A DNA stretch of 64,000 bases. Origin: Oscarella lobularis. Its lineage: Eukaryota; Porifera; Homoscleromorpha; Homosclerophorida; Oscarellidae. Below are positions 45,779-56,331 of the stretch, piece by piece; positions within the stretch are counted from its first letter, which is position 1, and the number at the start of each line of letters is the position of its first letter. The translations under genes were made by a program, and so were the position numbers. Where the stretch lies: positions 1,240,001-1,304,000 of the forward strand of contig NC_089188.1 of assembly GCF_947507565.1 (NCBI RefSeq). The letters are read 5' to 3'. A model generated the notes under the pieces. It saw only the letters and a list, made by a program, of their open reading frames with translations. It was not told the DNA's origin and did not search any database.

Positions 45779-48713
45779 TCACGATAATGTAAGTTGCCTA
45801 ATTTGTCGTTCAACAAGTCTGACATCGAAATCCAAAGCATCGCGATCCTGTTTCTCTAGATCTCTAGCAAGACGAAGCAATTTCTTGAACGATTCTACTG
45901 CTTCCTTGCGCCTGTTTAGATGATGAAGACATACGGCATATTCGTAATGGGAGCGAAGGGTTTCCTTGTGCTTTTCCCCATAGTAATCTTTCAGCATCTT
46001 AAATGACTGGTTGAGGTGTTTCTCAGCTTCGTCGTGGTTTCCGAGCTTCTGATGACATTGTCCAATATTGGCCAGGACAATCGCCGTGTCTCTGTGCGTC
46101 TCAAACAGCGTTTTCAACTTTTCGTGAGCAAGCCGAAAGGTCTTCAGTGCTTCTTCATATTCGTTTGCTTCCATGTAGCCCACAGCCTCGGAATTCAGAC
46201 ACATGAACGTGTCCGGATGGTTATCAGGGCCTTGCAGATCAAGTTCATACAGTCGGAAATTCAGAGCTGTCTTCGCGAATCGAATAGCTTTTTCGGCTTG
46301 CGATATTCCCTTCTGCACAGAAACATTCGCCAATTCGACGTAAAGCCGAATAGCAAGACTGACCAACACGTGCCGAGAAATGAGATTGTTTCTGCGAAAC
46401 ACGCCCAGATCGGTATCCTCCAGAAGACGGTCACTGGCATTTTGAAGGCACGCGGCAGCTTTACTCTCTTTCTTCGCGTCCTTTACAGCCTCCCTACTTC
46501 GAACAGTGAAAAGACCTCTTGAGTACAAGAGAAGCCCTTGCACGTCTTTCTGTTCGTCGGGCGTGAGCTGCTGAAAGCATCCTTCGGCTATTTCAATGCA
46601 CTTCTGAGCGTCGTGAGCGTTCCCCTCGCCGATGAGATCCTGCGACACCCAGCACAGCAGTTGACAACGCTGGAGGTTGCAGTTGCAGCCGACTTCAGCT
46701 GCAGCATCAGAGCACTTCTTGTAATAGGCAACGGATTGATCCAGTGGTACAAAGGCGTCGAAAACGAAGGGACACGTCAACGCAACCTCGGAAAACAGCT
46801 TGACAGACGCCTCATCTTTTGCTATATCTGTCGTGATTAGGTGCGTGAAACTGGCCGACTTTTGCAAATACGCGTCCTTTCCTTTCGCGGCGTCCTTGAA
46901 GTAAACCTTTGAAAGCTGAATCAGTTTGCTGGCAGCGAGTTCGATTACTTTCGTCTTCGAACTTTCGTACAAGGCACTAAGGCGAGCATCTTTTTCGGCT
47001 TGAAGGTGTGCAAATTCCTTGAAGATTTTGTGCATTTCGTAGTGACCTCGACTTGTCTCCTGCCAAAAGGTCAGGTCAGAAACCCTACCGTCAGCGTCCC
47101 GTTCATCTTCTATAGACATCACTTCAGCGACCTCTTCAGCTTCGAAGGATCCGGGAAAGGCACTGACTGCAACAACGGTTTCTTTTTCAACGTCACTCAG
47201 TTCGGTGAATGAAATATCCAGAACGGAAAAATACGGCTCGGTCTTCTTAAACGGTTTTCCTCGTCTCAGCTCGTCGAGAAGAGTTTGCTGCTGCTTGTCG
47301 AGACGTTCAATCATCTTGTGAGACGTTCCCTGTTTTCGCAGCGTTTTCGCAAGCGTTTCAATAATAAGAGGAATGCCACCACAGCGAAAGGTGATGGATC
47401 CCGCTTCTTCCTCTGTGCAGACAGGCTTCTCTTTATTTTTATTGGCTATTTTTGTAAATAGCTTGACTGATGCCTCTTTGGATAGAGTGCCCAGCTGGAG
47501 ACAATTCTCGGATAGCGCATCAACTTGAACAAATCCTTTCTTCGACATGATGAGACATCTGACGTTACTGTCACTCTTTTCAATGATTTCATCCAAAAAA
47601 TCAGCAAAGTCATCCAGATAATCATTGCTGACCGCTTCGGCGTTTTCAACCAACAAGAGCAAAGGGCGCGTTTTTCTGGCCATATGAGACATGAGTTGAA
47701 TGCGGGCTTCGTCCTCTTTCTTCTCGATGTCATTTGCGAGCTGTTGAAGAAAATAGACGGCCCATTCATCGCGGCGACTGCGCCTCATGTCAACTTCTTT
47801 GACCTCAAGCCCCGCGTGCTCCCAATACAATTTAACATCTCTGGCCAGTGTGCTCTTTCCTATACCGGGAGCACCATACAGCAATAACTTGTTGACTGTT
47901 TTTCTGTGAGGATCCAACTTCTCAATGATGTTCTTCCGTTCTCGGTCTCTACCCAAAGCAGCAAAGCCTAAAGTAGAATCACGACAACGTGACGGAATAG
48001 CAGGCTGGACATCATAAGCATCGAACCGCAATGATGTACCCTAAGACCGACTCTACATAAGACAAAAGAGTGACGAGTAGTGGCAGCGTACCGAATCAGC
48101 TTGGTCTTTCTTCACGTCACGACTGAGACGAAAGTCACCAGCATCAACTACTGTACGGCTGACTGCCTCTACGTATATTAGAAGCAATGACCAGACAAGC
48201 AGAAAAGATTTTTCCCCTACCTTGACCATCTAGAAAAAGGCGCGGGAAAGCGTGTTTGACCAGCGCTAAAAATCCCTCGTCTGTACAGAAATCGCTCGGC
48301 AAAGAGCCCCGTATTTGATAAAACGTTCCACCGTCCAAGAAGGGCGGAATCAAAGATTCGTCTCGTTGGCCGTTGAGAAAGACAAGCTGTATCTTTCCTC
48401 CTTTATTATGCCTGCCCGATACAGCACTTCTCAGCGATGGATTCAGAGTACTCGTAGAGGAAAGCGTTTCGCGCATTTGCGACGAGAGGATCAGAAAGAG
48501 AACGGTGGCCTTCTGCACCTGCTCTGCCAGCCAAACAGACCAGTCCGACGGCAGCTCCGAATCGTAGATGTGCAGAAACTCTGCGTCGGCGCTCACGCCG
48601 CATTGTCGGAGCGTCCGGACAAATTCGGCAAGGGACTGCTCCGGCGCGACGTCGTCACAGTAGGCGACAAAGGCGTCTGACTCCGGGGGGCGCTGGGGCG
48701 GGAGGCGCTGCAT
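45779..48713 (-). CDS. SEFIR/TIR-like NB-ARC TPR protein (STAND-type immune-like sensor)
   Basis: Three exons: from ATG 48713 to about 48228, a small middle exon (about 48158-48092, VVDAGDFRLSRDVKKDQADS) and a long last exon from about 48042 (GTSLRFDAYDVQPAIPSRC) to 45779. The longer open frame upstream has no ATG. The N-terminal domain begins at residue 13: DAFVAYCDD, LAEFVRTLRQCGVSADAEFL, then DWSVWLAEQVQKATVLFLIL followed by SSQ. The W-x3-L-x2-Q and following V-L-F-L-I-L-S strand fit SEFIR better than TIR. The NB-ARC core has Walker A GAPGIGKST (47875-47849), a Walker B-like LLLLVEN lacking the usual Asp pair, and the GGIPLIIETLAKTL motif. The C-terminal 350 residues contain several TPRs (EYEEALKTFRLAHEKLKTL, IGQCHQKLGNHDEAEKHLNQ). 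Proteins of this plan act as oligomerising switches. The partner is unknown. Confidence 0.8.
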
Positions 48714-48838
48714 CGTACGACGGGCGTTTGGAAGCTTCTGTTTTTGTTTCTCTAGCGCGGTATCCCGACTGTTCTTCCAACTATGCCTGAGCGCTGTACG
48801 GAACGTAGGAGTTTCTCCTGTCGTCCCGTACGTCAAAA
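48714..48838. promoter_or_regulatory. Shared 125-base divergent promoter of NB-ARC and PhyH genes
   Basis: The ATG codons diverge across 125 bases. The NB-ARC-side frame is open through most of the interval but begins with TTG, so it is counted as 5' UTR. Confidence 0.45.
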
Positions 48839-50430
48839 ATGGCTACCGAAGTGGGAACAACAAATCAGAGCACCTATATGCCGTCCATTCCTCTTCCACC
48901 TGAATCGCTGTACTCACCTGCGAAAACAGAAGGCGCTTTGAACGAGGTGGAGAACGGCTTTGAGTCTGCAGAACCCAGTCACGTCGATCGCTTTGTCGAT
49001 GACGGCTACGTCGTGGTTCGAAGGGCGTTCAACAGCGTTCAAGTTCGATGATCTCACCTCCTGATGTGTAAAAATGTCCTTGTGTGTTATCTAATAGGTT
49101 CAGTGTGGCCTCGATTGCATTGATCGGCTAGCTGGGGAGCAGAACGAGGCATTCAATAGAGCGTGCGATGCGATGGCTAAGTGTAAGCCTTTGATGGCGT
49201 TCGGTCGTGGAGAGCCGGCTATGCAGTTTGAGGAATCCGCCCAGGATTTTCCCAAAGGAGAACGAGCTCATCTTATAAGAAAACTTCAGAATTATCACGA
49301 CTATGAGGTGCTTATGATTGACTAGTGAGCGCTCTCCATTATCTGGGAGCTGTAGGATGGCCTGAAAATGTTCAGTGAAAGTGCCACGATGAAGAAATTT
49401 TGCAGGGAACTAATTGATGGTCCTGAATCAGATGTAAGAAGGCAGAATGGCTCCGTAGTTGGTTTCCTGCACTTTGGACAGATCAAATTAGAAATATTTC
49501 AATCGCTTGCCCTCCTGAAACCTGCAAAAGTAGGCAGAGAAAAGCCGTGGCATCAAGGTGAGCATTGCCTTGCAGTCTTATTTCTCAGAATTTCTTTCTA
49601 GATCATGCCTATTTTAATGTACCTATAAAGAAGTCGCGTAGCGGTGCTCCTACTGAAGTGCTAGGAATATGGATCGCCTTGGAAGAAGCCACTGTAGAAA
49701 ATGGGTTTGTATTGTAGCCCAAATTTACAGAGATTCTCTTATGCGAGTGCTTCCCTCTCTCCTATAAAGGTGCATGCATATCTTACCGGGATGGCACGTG
49801 TCCAAGGGACCCATAATTCATTTCCAGGCAAGTTTGATGCAATGACTGACTTGGTACGTACGTCCTAAGTTTATTGTCCTTGATCACAGAGGAGGGATTG
49901 GCAGATATGCGACACAGATGTACCTCCTTGTGTGCCAGTAGAGATGAAGCCAGGTACAATGCACGGGGAAGTATCGCTATCAATGTAAACGCGTCTCAAC
50001 TGCAAGGAGATGCCTTGTTTTTCTCAAGCCTTCTACCACACGGCACGCCACCGAATCTGTCAAACAAGTCACGACGAGCTATTCAGTATCACTTAGTGCC
50101 AAAGGTATAGACAGCAATGAATCAACCAAGTAACCAATTGCCCTGTCAAATGCGCAGGGAATGGAAAGGACATCAGAAGCGGATCGCCTCGAGGTATTCG
50201 GAAGTGAAGGTAAGATATTTGTTTATATAAGGCTCGACGGCTCTGGAAATTTACCATCCCAGGCAAAAGCGTTGAATGCTAACAAGACGTCCAAGACAAA
50301 CAATGTCGCCCCATATACAATGAGAGCCCCTTTGTCGTTCGCTGTGCGAACCCCGCAACTTAATCACGGTATTTGTTTATTTTTTCAAGACTACACAGCT
50401 ACACACAGAGAAGAGATACAAGGCGGCTGA
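48839..50430 (+). CDS. Phytanoyl-CoA dioxygenase (PhyH) family protein
   Basis: Start at ATG 48839. Exons give HVDRFVDDGYVVVRRAFNS, VQCGLDCIDRLAGEQNEAF, KMFSESATMKKFCRELIDG, EKPWHQ|DHAYFNVPIKKSRS, VLGIWIALEEATVENG and CMHILPGWH. The 2-oxoglutarate/iron signature is complete: the HxD pair spans an intron (WHQ|DHAYF, His codon 49551-49553), and the distal His and Arg are in ALFFSSLLPHGTPPNLSNKS and RRAIQYHL, reached by a 50-base intron (MKPG|DAL). Known members hydroxylate phytanoyl-CoA or other lipids and small molecules. The N-terminal 45 residues are not conserved in the family, and no peroxisomal signal is clear. The last exons (after 50110) are weakly supported. Confidence 0.8.
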
Positions 50431-50550
50431 GTATTCCGTGCGTACCGAGCCAGTAAAAATACGATCTTGTACACGGTACTGTTGCAGAGGAGAGAAGAGG
50501 ATGAGGAAAAAAAGGTACGTACCAGTCAATCGACCCTAAAACCCAACTAA

Positions 50551-50947
50551 CTAATACTGTCTCGGCAGTGGCCTTCTCAAATAATATTTTCCCCCTTCGG
50601 GAGTTGTAAAGATCGGCGCCTTCGTGTAATGTTCTATTAGTTCATCCATGGTGTTGAACTTCCTCTGCCCAATTCCCAGCTTTCCGCCTTCTAACGTTTT
50701 CACTTTGAAATGCTTCACCTTACCGGGAGCCTTCATGGACACGGAGAAATCGCCCGCCTAAAGAAATAAAATTCAAGTATTTTGAAACCCTCTCCCTCCC
50801 CTCAAAAAAAATCTCACCGTGCTTTCACTCTCTCTTACTAGATAGTCACCGACGCCACTTGGAGCCAACTTCTGCTCACAGGCACTCCGAGGTATACTGC
50901 CAAAAAACCATTGTCGATCCTGATAATTGTGAATTCCCGATGCCGCT

Positions 50948-50986
<39 letters not shown>

Positions 50987-51885
50987 ACGTCATTCGTTGC
51001 CGTCGTCATTGGCGACGAAAACGACGGTGCCGTCACATTCGCCGACTTTTGATTGGGCGGATAAACGGGCTGGGCGTCGTGAACGACTTCGACGTAATTT
51101 CGCGGCACGAGCCCCTTACTACCGGACGGCGTTATCGCCTCCCACCAATCGGGATCGTCGGGCGGCTGCCCGACAATGTCCATCACGTCGCCCTTTTGAA
51201 ACGGCAACTCTTCGGGATTGCCCGAATTGAAGGGATAGAGCGCGCGAACGACGCACACGAACGACGACGACGACGAAGAATCGCCGCCGCCGCCGCCGCC
51301 GCCGCCGTCTCGCGCACCCTGACCTGACTGAGAGTTCATGCCGGTCGGGGCCCCCGCCATAGCGGCGGCATCCCCGCCGCCGCCGCCGCCGCCGCCGCCG
51401 CTTACAATCTCCTCAACGTAATTCGACGGAAACCAACCGATTTGACCGTTCGCTTCGCCGCGCCACCATCCGTCTTCCTCCTTCTCGACAATCACGACCC
51501 GATCTCCCTTCGTGATCGCCAGCTCGTCGGGTTGCTTCGCTTCGTACGTGTATTTAACGAGCCCGATCGTTTTTCCCGTGTTCGACGTCGGCGTCGAGCG
51601 CACTAAGTCGACTTGCTGGTAGGCGCTCGGCTCCGGCTCGGGATCGGGCTTCGAGCGGAGTATCTTTTTATTGAACATCTCCTTTAGGCCGCTCTTTTTC
51701 TTTTCGAGACGCACGTAGTTCGACGGGACGAAGCCCTCGGCGCCGCGATCGTTGCGCACTTTCCACCACGTCTTTCTGTCGTCGAGAACGCTCAGTTTCT
51801 CGTTTTTCTTGATCGATAGCTCTTCGTCCTGCTTCGCGACGTAGTCGTATAGGACGACCGCCGTCTTGAGATCCGTTTGCGACAT
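50551..51885 (-). CDS. NCK: NCK-type SH3-SH3-SH3-SH2 adaptor
   Basis: Two exons (51885 to about 50820, and about 50760-50551) join in phase ([13 protein letters not shown]). SH3-1: [37 protein letters not shown]3-2: [41 protein letters not shown]3-3: [42 protein letters not shown]2: [26 protein letters not shown] with the FLVRES-type Arg, [16 protein letters not shown] and a final [11 protein letters not shown]. The order and the DYVAKQ/NYV details are those of NCK1/2, which links phosphotyrosine receptors to actin regulators. The three linkers carry poly-Gly runs of 8-12 residues encoded by (GCC)n repeats on the plus strand, unusual for NCK and prone to length change. Confidence 0.95.
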
Positions 51886-52712
51886 TTTTCGACCGAACCT
51901 AAGGGGGGAAAAACGCGGTTTTGCGTGAGAAAAGGAGGAGCGCGCTCTTCGCTTTTCGCAGAGACCATGCTATCGATCGACGAAACGTTACTTTCGCGTC
52001 GACTACGCGCCACATCGTGACGATCGCGAGCGAGAAAAACGCGAAAATGCGTCGGTAATCGTTTCTACTTCTTTCGATCGAGATACTCGGGACCAGAGGG
52101 GGGCCCCTTCGATTCGATTAGGAAGTGCGACTTTGCCTAGCGACCATCGTCTCGAGAGCGCGTTCGCACGCGATGCGCTCTCGCGCCGCGTCGCGTCGCG
52201 GGGAGAAAATTCGGGTCTCTGTCTCGCGTTGCGAGACGAGACGCAAATTCGGGCTCGTTTCGCGTTTCTCCTAACGCGATTCATCGAGAGGAGTATTCGG
52301 TTAGTCGTACATGTTCGACTTCCGACGCGGAGAGTCGCGACGATTCGTTCGCCTTCGCGAAACAGGCGGTCGGCGAGAGGGCGGGGTCTTTCTCGTACAG
52401 ATTAGCTATGCCCTCTCGCGATATCTATTATTGTTATCCTCCCTCGCGCCCCGCAGGCTCTCGTTTGAACGGGAAAGAGTCTTACTCGTCTGTGGCTTCG
52501 TTGACGCGGAATCACATTACTCGTCTCGGGACGCGGCGGGCATAATTTTGCCGGGAACGTCGCGAGACAATCATTTCGTTATCCGGGACTCGGCATAGAG
52601 GTGTACTCGCACTGTTTTCTTTGTTTTCCTATCCGGTTTCGAATTGGCGTGGCCATGAATTTTATGCGGAGAGAAGCCTATATTAGAAAACCGCCCTCCT
52701 CTTCGGTCTGTG
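51886..52712. other. Intergenic: promoter region of NCK and of TSP/sushi gene A
   Basis: CpG-rich and rich in TCGCG/CGAGA words. Frames on both strands are Arg/Ser-biased by composition and have no partners. From about 52545 to 52710 the sequence resembles 61560-61680 upstream of gene C (gagacaatcatttc, ctatccggttt, gaattggcgtg, ggcgtggccatg), so the duplication of the TSP/sushi genes included the promoter. Confidence 0.6.
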
Positions 52713-55700
52713 ATGGAGTCGCTGATCGTTTCAGTTGTGTTTTTCTATCTTTCGTGCGTAAGAGGTGACGGTCAGCAGACGTCGTCGTGTTCACAGTATG
52801 ACATCTAGCATCTCACGAGGGCGTTTTTTTTGTTCGAGGTTTCTTCGTAGGAGCTGGAGCAATTGGGGCGCATGTGCTGGAAGTACTTGCCATGACACTA
52901 CTACCCGATGGAGATATCGCTCTGCGTGGCGAAACAGATCGAGCTGCCCGAGCGCCTCACAATTTCAACGTTGCTACGTAGACAGCAAAGCTTGCAAAAT
53001 TAACGGAACTTGCTACGCTCATTTACAGAGGCAGTCTTCAACGGGCAACGGAACGTGCCAGGTACTGTAGCTACATTTCAAAATGTCTCCGGCTGTAATG
53101 ATTTTTATTGTGCTCGTAGGAGTGCAACAGACTGATTTCGCGTGATATGTGGACGCCCGTTTCGGGCGGATTGTGTAACGACACACAGCCATGCACCAAA
53201 GATGGAACCGCGTGTAAGAGCTGTGAAACCTGCAACGGAACTAGCTGCATTCTAAAGTCAGGCTACTGCCTGATTAACAGCCAGTGCTACAGCAATGATG
53301 AAGGGTCGTGGAGATGGTGGTGGGAGTGGTGGGTGTGGGGGTGGTGGGGGTGGCAACCTTATGAACATTGTCTGGTATAGAGATCAATCAATTCAATTCA
53401 ATTCAATTTTATATTTTGTCTCTAGAGTTGTCAACCCAGTCGGTCCACTACCCAGTGGACGATGATACCTGACCGTTGTATTATTGACGGCAATTGTTAT
53501 AACAATAACTTCACCACTCCCTGGAACCAATGCCAGTTTTGCAATGCTAATGCAAATTCGTCGTCGTGGACAAATTACGCAGAGGATACAAACTGTGATG
53601 ACGGGCGCGAGTGCACGCGAAATGATCACTGCGATGCGGGAACCTGCGTCGGTCAGTACTCTGGTGAGTGCGCAGGCTACAATGTTAGCACAGATCTGTG
53701 CGCTGGGACGTTCTGCAATGGATCCAATTGCCTTCTCACATATTATTCCTCAAGTCGTCAATGCTACGCAAATGTAGATCAGTGTGACTACCCTGATGTG
53801 AATTGTGAAGGCAATAAAACGGAATGCAGATACTGCACGGGTGGATCTTGCGTCTCGGTTCATTCATACAACACTCCCAAGCCAACAACCGGTGTTAGTT
53901 TATCAACCGCTCAAATTTCCGTCTATAAATCCGGTACTCAGATTCTTCTTTCTTTGAAGCAGGCTCCTGATGGCGTTAGCTATTTGATGATAACAGACAA
54001 TAAGGCGATCAAAATCAAATTTCAAAACTTCAAAGTACCGTGCGATAAGGTTACTATAGATTGGCGACTGGTTACAGTAGCAGGAGAAACCAACGTGTTT
54101 CCGCAACAGACAGTTACGACAACAAGTGCCGGCACTGTTGACGTTACAGTAACCAATCAATTTAAACTGACGAACGGAGCCAAATATAAGATCAAAGTGA
54201 CGGCAAAAAATGTCAGGAACACAGCATCGACGCTCGACTCGTCTTTGATACTTGTTGACATCACTAATCCAGTGATTGGAGTGATCTACGACGGATATCG
54301 ACCTCAGCCCAATCAGCCAGCAGACATAACGTATCAAATGAGCAGTACTAGGATTTCGGCACACTGGGACCCCAATACTGTTTACGACAGCGAGAGCGGA
54401 CTGGAAACGACAAATACGTATCAAATTGCAGTGGGTACCGATCCTTTGAGCACGAATACGAGAGGCTATGTGACGGTGCAGGTCGATTCTGGAGGAATCA
54501 ATGCATCCCTCCAACACAATGCAACGTACTATGTCACTCTGCGTGTTTATAATCGAGCTGGATTGGTGTCGATGAGGTCTTCCAATGGCGTCAAAGTCGA
54601 TATGACGAACCCGGTGGCAGGAACGTTGACAATTGTCAGAAGTTCGTCTGATCATACTCAACTTGATTATATGAGTTCGTCCACTCGTCAACTCGTGGCT
54701 ACGTTGAAGGGCTGCAATGACCCTGAGAGTGGAATCATTGAAATTAGATGGACAGTGTGTGCAAAAAATGTCAATAATCCCTTGGACACGGCCTGCAATT
54801 CCGCCGGTTATCAGGTTTATTCGTCGTGTTCCGATCCATCTGATTGCGTGATTGACATAAGTCTTCCTCAAAATGATCGCATTTTGTCCAACGGCGAATT
54901 CCAGTCCGGTTACTTGTACGATTTGAGGCTCATCATAAAGAATGGCGCTCTTCGAACGAGTTCAGTCACATCAAACAAATTTGTTGCTGATTACTACTAC
55001 AGACCAACGTGCAACTGCACATCTGTAGCTTTGTTTTGCGCCGTCCTGGTTTATATTCAGGGCCCGTCGTTTGGCAGCAACGCAATGCTTGTGTAAGATT
55101 ATCCCAGTCTGTTGATCTGGATTATCTCAGTCTGTTGATCTGGCATCAATTTTCTCATTAGAAAACCGGTTACTGGAGCTAATGCTACTTGCTTGAATCG
55201 AAATTTGTGGGAAAACGAAAGTAGTCTTGTAAATTTTGGTGGAAACAGGTAAGACCTTAATTGACCGGTTCTTATTTAATTTTTTTGTTTAGCTGGAATG
55301 ATACCGTTTGCGAGGTTTCTTCCAAGTCGTTTGCAGTTCAACAAGGTTTCACTGAGATGTGAGTTTAAATTTTTTAGGCAAAATTATATATGCACATCTT
55401 GTAGGGATCTTTCTGAACTTCCCTGCCTTCTCCACAGGTTTGTACTTAAATTCTTTCTAGACTATTCTTGCCTATTGGTTGCAGTCCATCTCCTACGTGT
55501 CCACTCGAAGTCAACTTTGTGGAACACCTGTAACAAAGTGCAGTATTATGAATTTGCTTGCGTAAAACTTGCGTCTAGATATAAGAAGCCAAATGGACGG
55601 CTTGGGATTAGGACAACTGACTTATCAACGGTGAACGAGACGATTGACAGCTTGCGATCAGCGCCCTGTGACTGTGAGCAAGAAGTTTTATTTCGGTGGC

Positions 55701-56036
55701 TGCAAGGACACATCGAAGCAAATACGTCAAGGTGCACGTGGAAAGGAAACCAGCTTCTTCTATCACTTACAATCAACGGTTAGTTCCTTGCATTAGTTAG
55801 CTCAATTGACGTAGTATGTAGGAGACAAATGCGGTCTACTTCGTGCACCTACACACGGTCGTGTATCGTGTTCTTCGCCTGCCAGCAGTCAACTGGAGAC
55901 GTGCTCAGTCCAGTGTGACCACGGGTTTGGCCTACGCAGTTCATCGGTGCAGGTATGTGATCCGGTGGTCGGGTGGTCTTTCAATGCTACTGGCGAGCCC
56001 ACTAGCAATCAGCTGCGTTGCATTCCCATCATCTGA
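52713..56036 (+). CDS. Secreted TSP1 / Cys-rich / FN3-like / sushi protein, copy A
   Basis: ATG at 52713 gives a signal peptide (MESLIVSVVFFYLSCVRG). Exons then encode a TSP1-like domain (WSNWGACAGSTCHD, RWRYRSAWRNR, CYVDSKAC), a Cys-rich module with a Trp-rich tract, NCY/QCQFC Cys modules and about three FN3-like repeats (ISAHWDPNTVYDSESGLETT, YYVTLRVYNRAGLVS). The long frame seems to end at 55096, but a GT|gtaaga donor there splices in phase to KPVTGANATCLNRNLWE, NSWNDTVCEVSSKSFAVQQG, DLSELPCLLHSPSPTCPLEV, YKKPNGRLGIRTTDLSTVNE and CDCEQEVLFRWLQGHIEAN, and to a sushi domain (CGLLRAPTHGRVSC, CSVQCDHGFGLRSSSVQVCD, LRCIPII) with stop at 56034-56036. The exact exons between signal and TSP1 are unclear and appear reduced compared with B and C. 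The function is unknown; adhesion or recognition is suggested by the domains. Confidence 0.65.
53309..53353 (+). repeat. In-frame (TGG)n tract encoding ten Trp in 15 residues
   Basis: Gene A reads SWRWWWEWWVWGWWGWQ where copy B has an ordinary RDAKNPESQYSQ segment. The DNA is a TGG/GGGTG microsatellite with at least four runs of three or more G, a possible G-quadruplex. The flanking exons stay in phase through the tract. Confidence 0.75.
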
Positions 56037-56331
56037 CAGAGAAGCCACTGGCACAAATGTTAGCTAGTAATCGTTTCTGTGCAACCCCGTTGGAGACTCT
56101 GACGTAGTTAGAAATTGGACGCGTCCTTTTTTGTCTTATCTGTCACCTATCGCGATGTTGTGGCGTATATTTAGTCTAATCGACTAGCGAGTCTGTAGAC
56201 GAGCAAGGCTGCCTAAACATACGTACAGTATCTGCGAAGCCTACTTGCTTTATACGTAAACAACTTATCTAAATCTAAAGATAAGTTGTTCACGTGAGCC
56301 CCTGACTCAATATTGTCTCGATGCGTGCAAA
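56037..56331. other. Intergenic between TSP/sushi genes A and B
   Basis: It contains an inverted repeat at about 56261-56292 (aacaacttatct / agataagttgtt). The first bases after the stop resemble those after B and C (ttggagact, then a cgcgtcc word). No gene. Confidence 0.5.
56261..56292. repeat. Short perfect inverted repeat upstream of gene B
   Basis: The sequence aacaacttatct is followed after an eight-base loop (aaatctaa) by agataagttgtt. It lies about 40 bases before the gene B start and is absent from the A and C promoters that I can align. Confidence 0.6.

Noticed and set aside
45779-48713. First reading of the N-terminal domain as a plain TIR domain
   Set aside because: The RDxxPG-type BB-loop of TIR is missing and the W-x3-L-x2-Q plus LILSS pattern fits SEFIR better; TIR stays possible.
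52003-52598. Arg/Ser-rich frames on both strands upstream of gene A
   Set aside because: They come from CpG-rich composition (TCGCG words) in a promoter region, with no splice partners or homology.
53903-54871. 322-codon minus frame opposite gene A (and a 157-codon one opposite gene B)
   Set aside because: They are antisense to well-patterned FN3-like coding sequence; His/Arg/Ile-rich composition is what the complement of that codon use gives.
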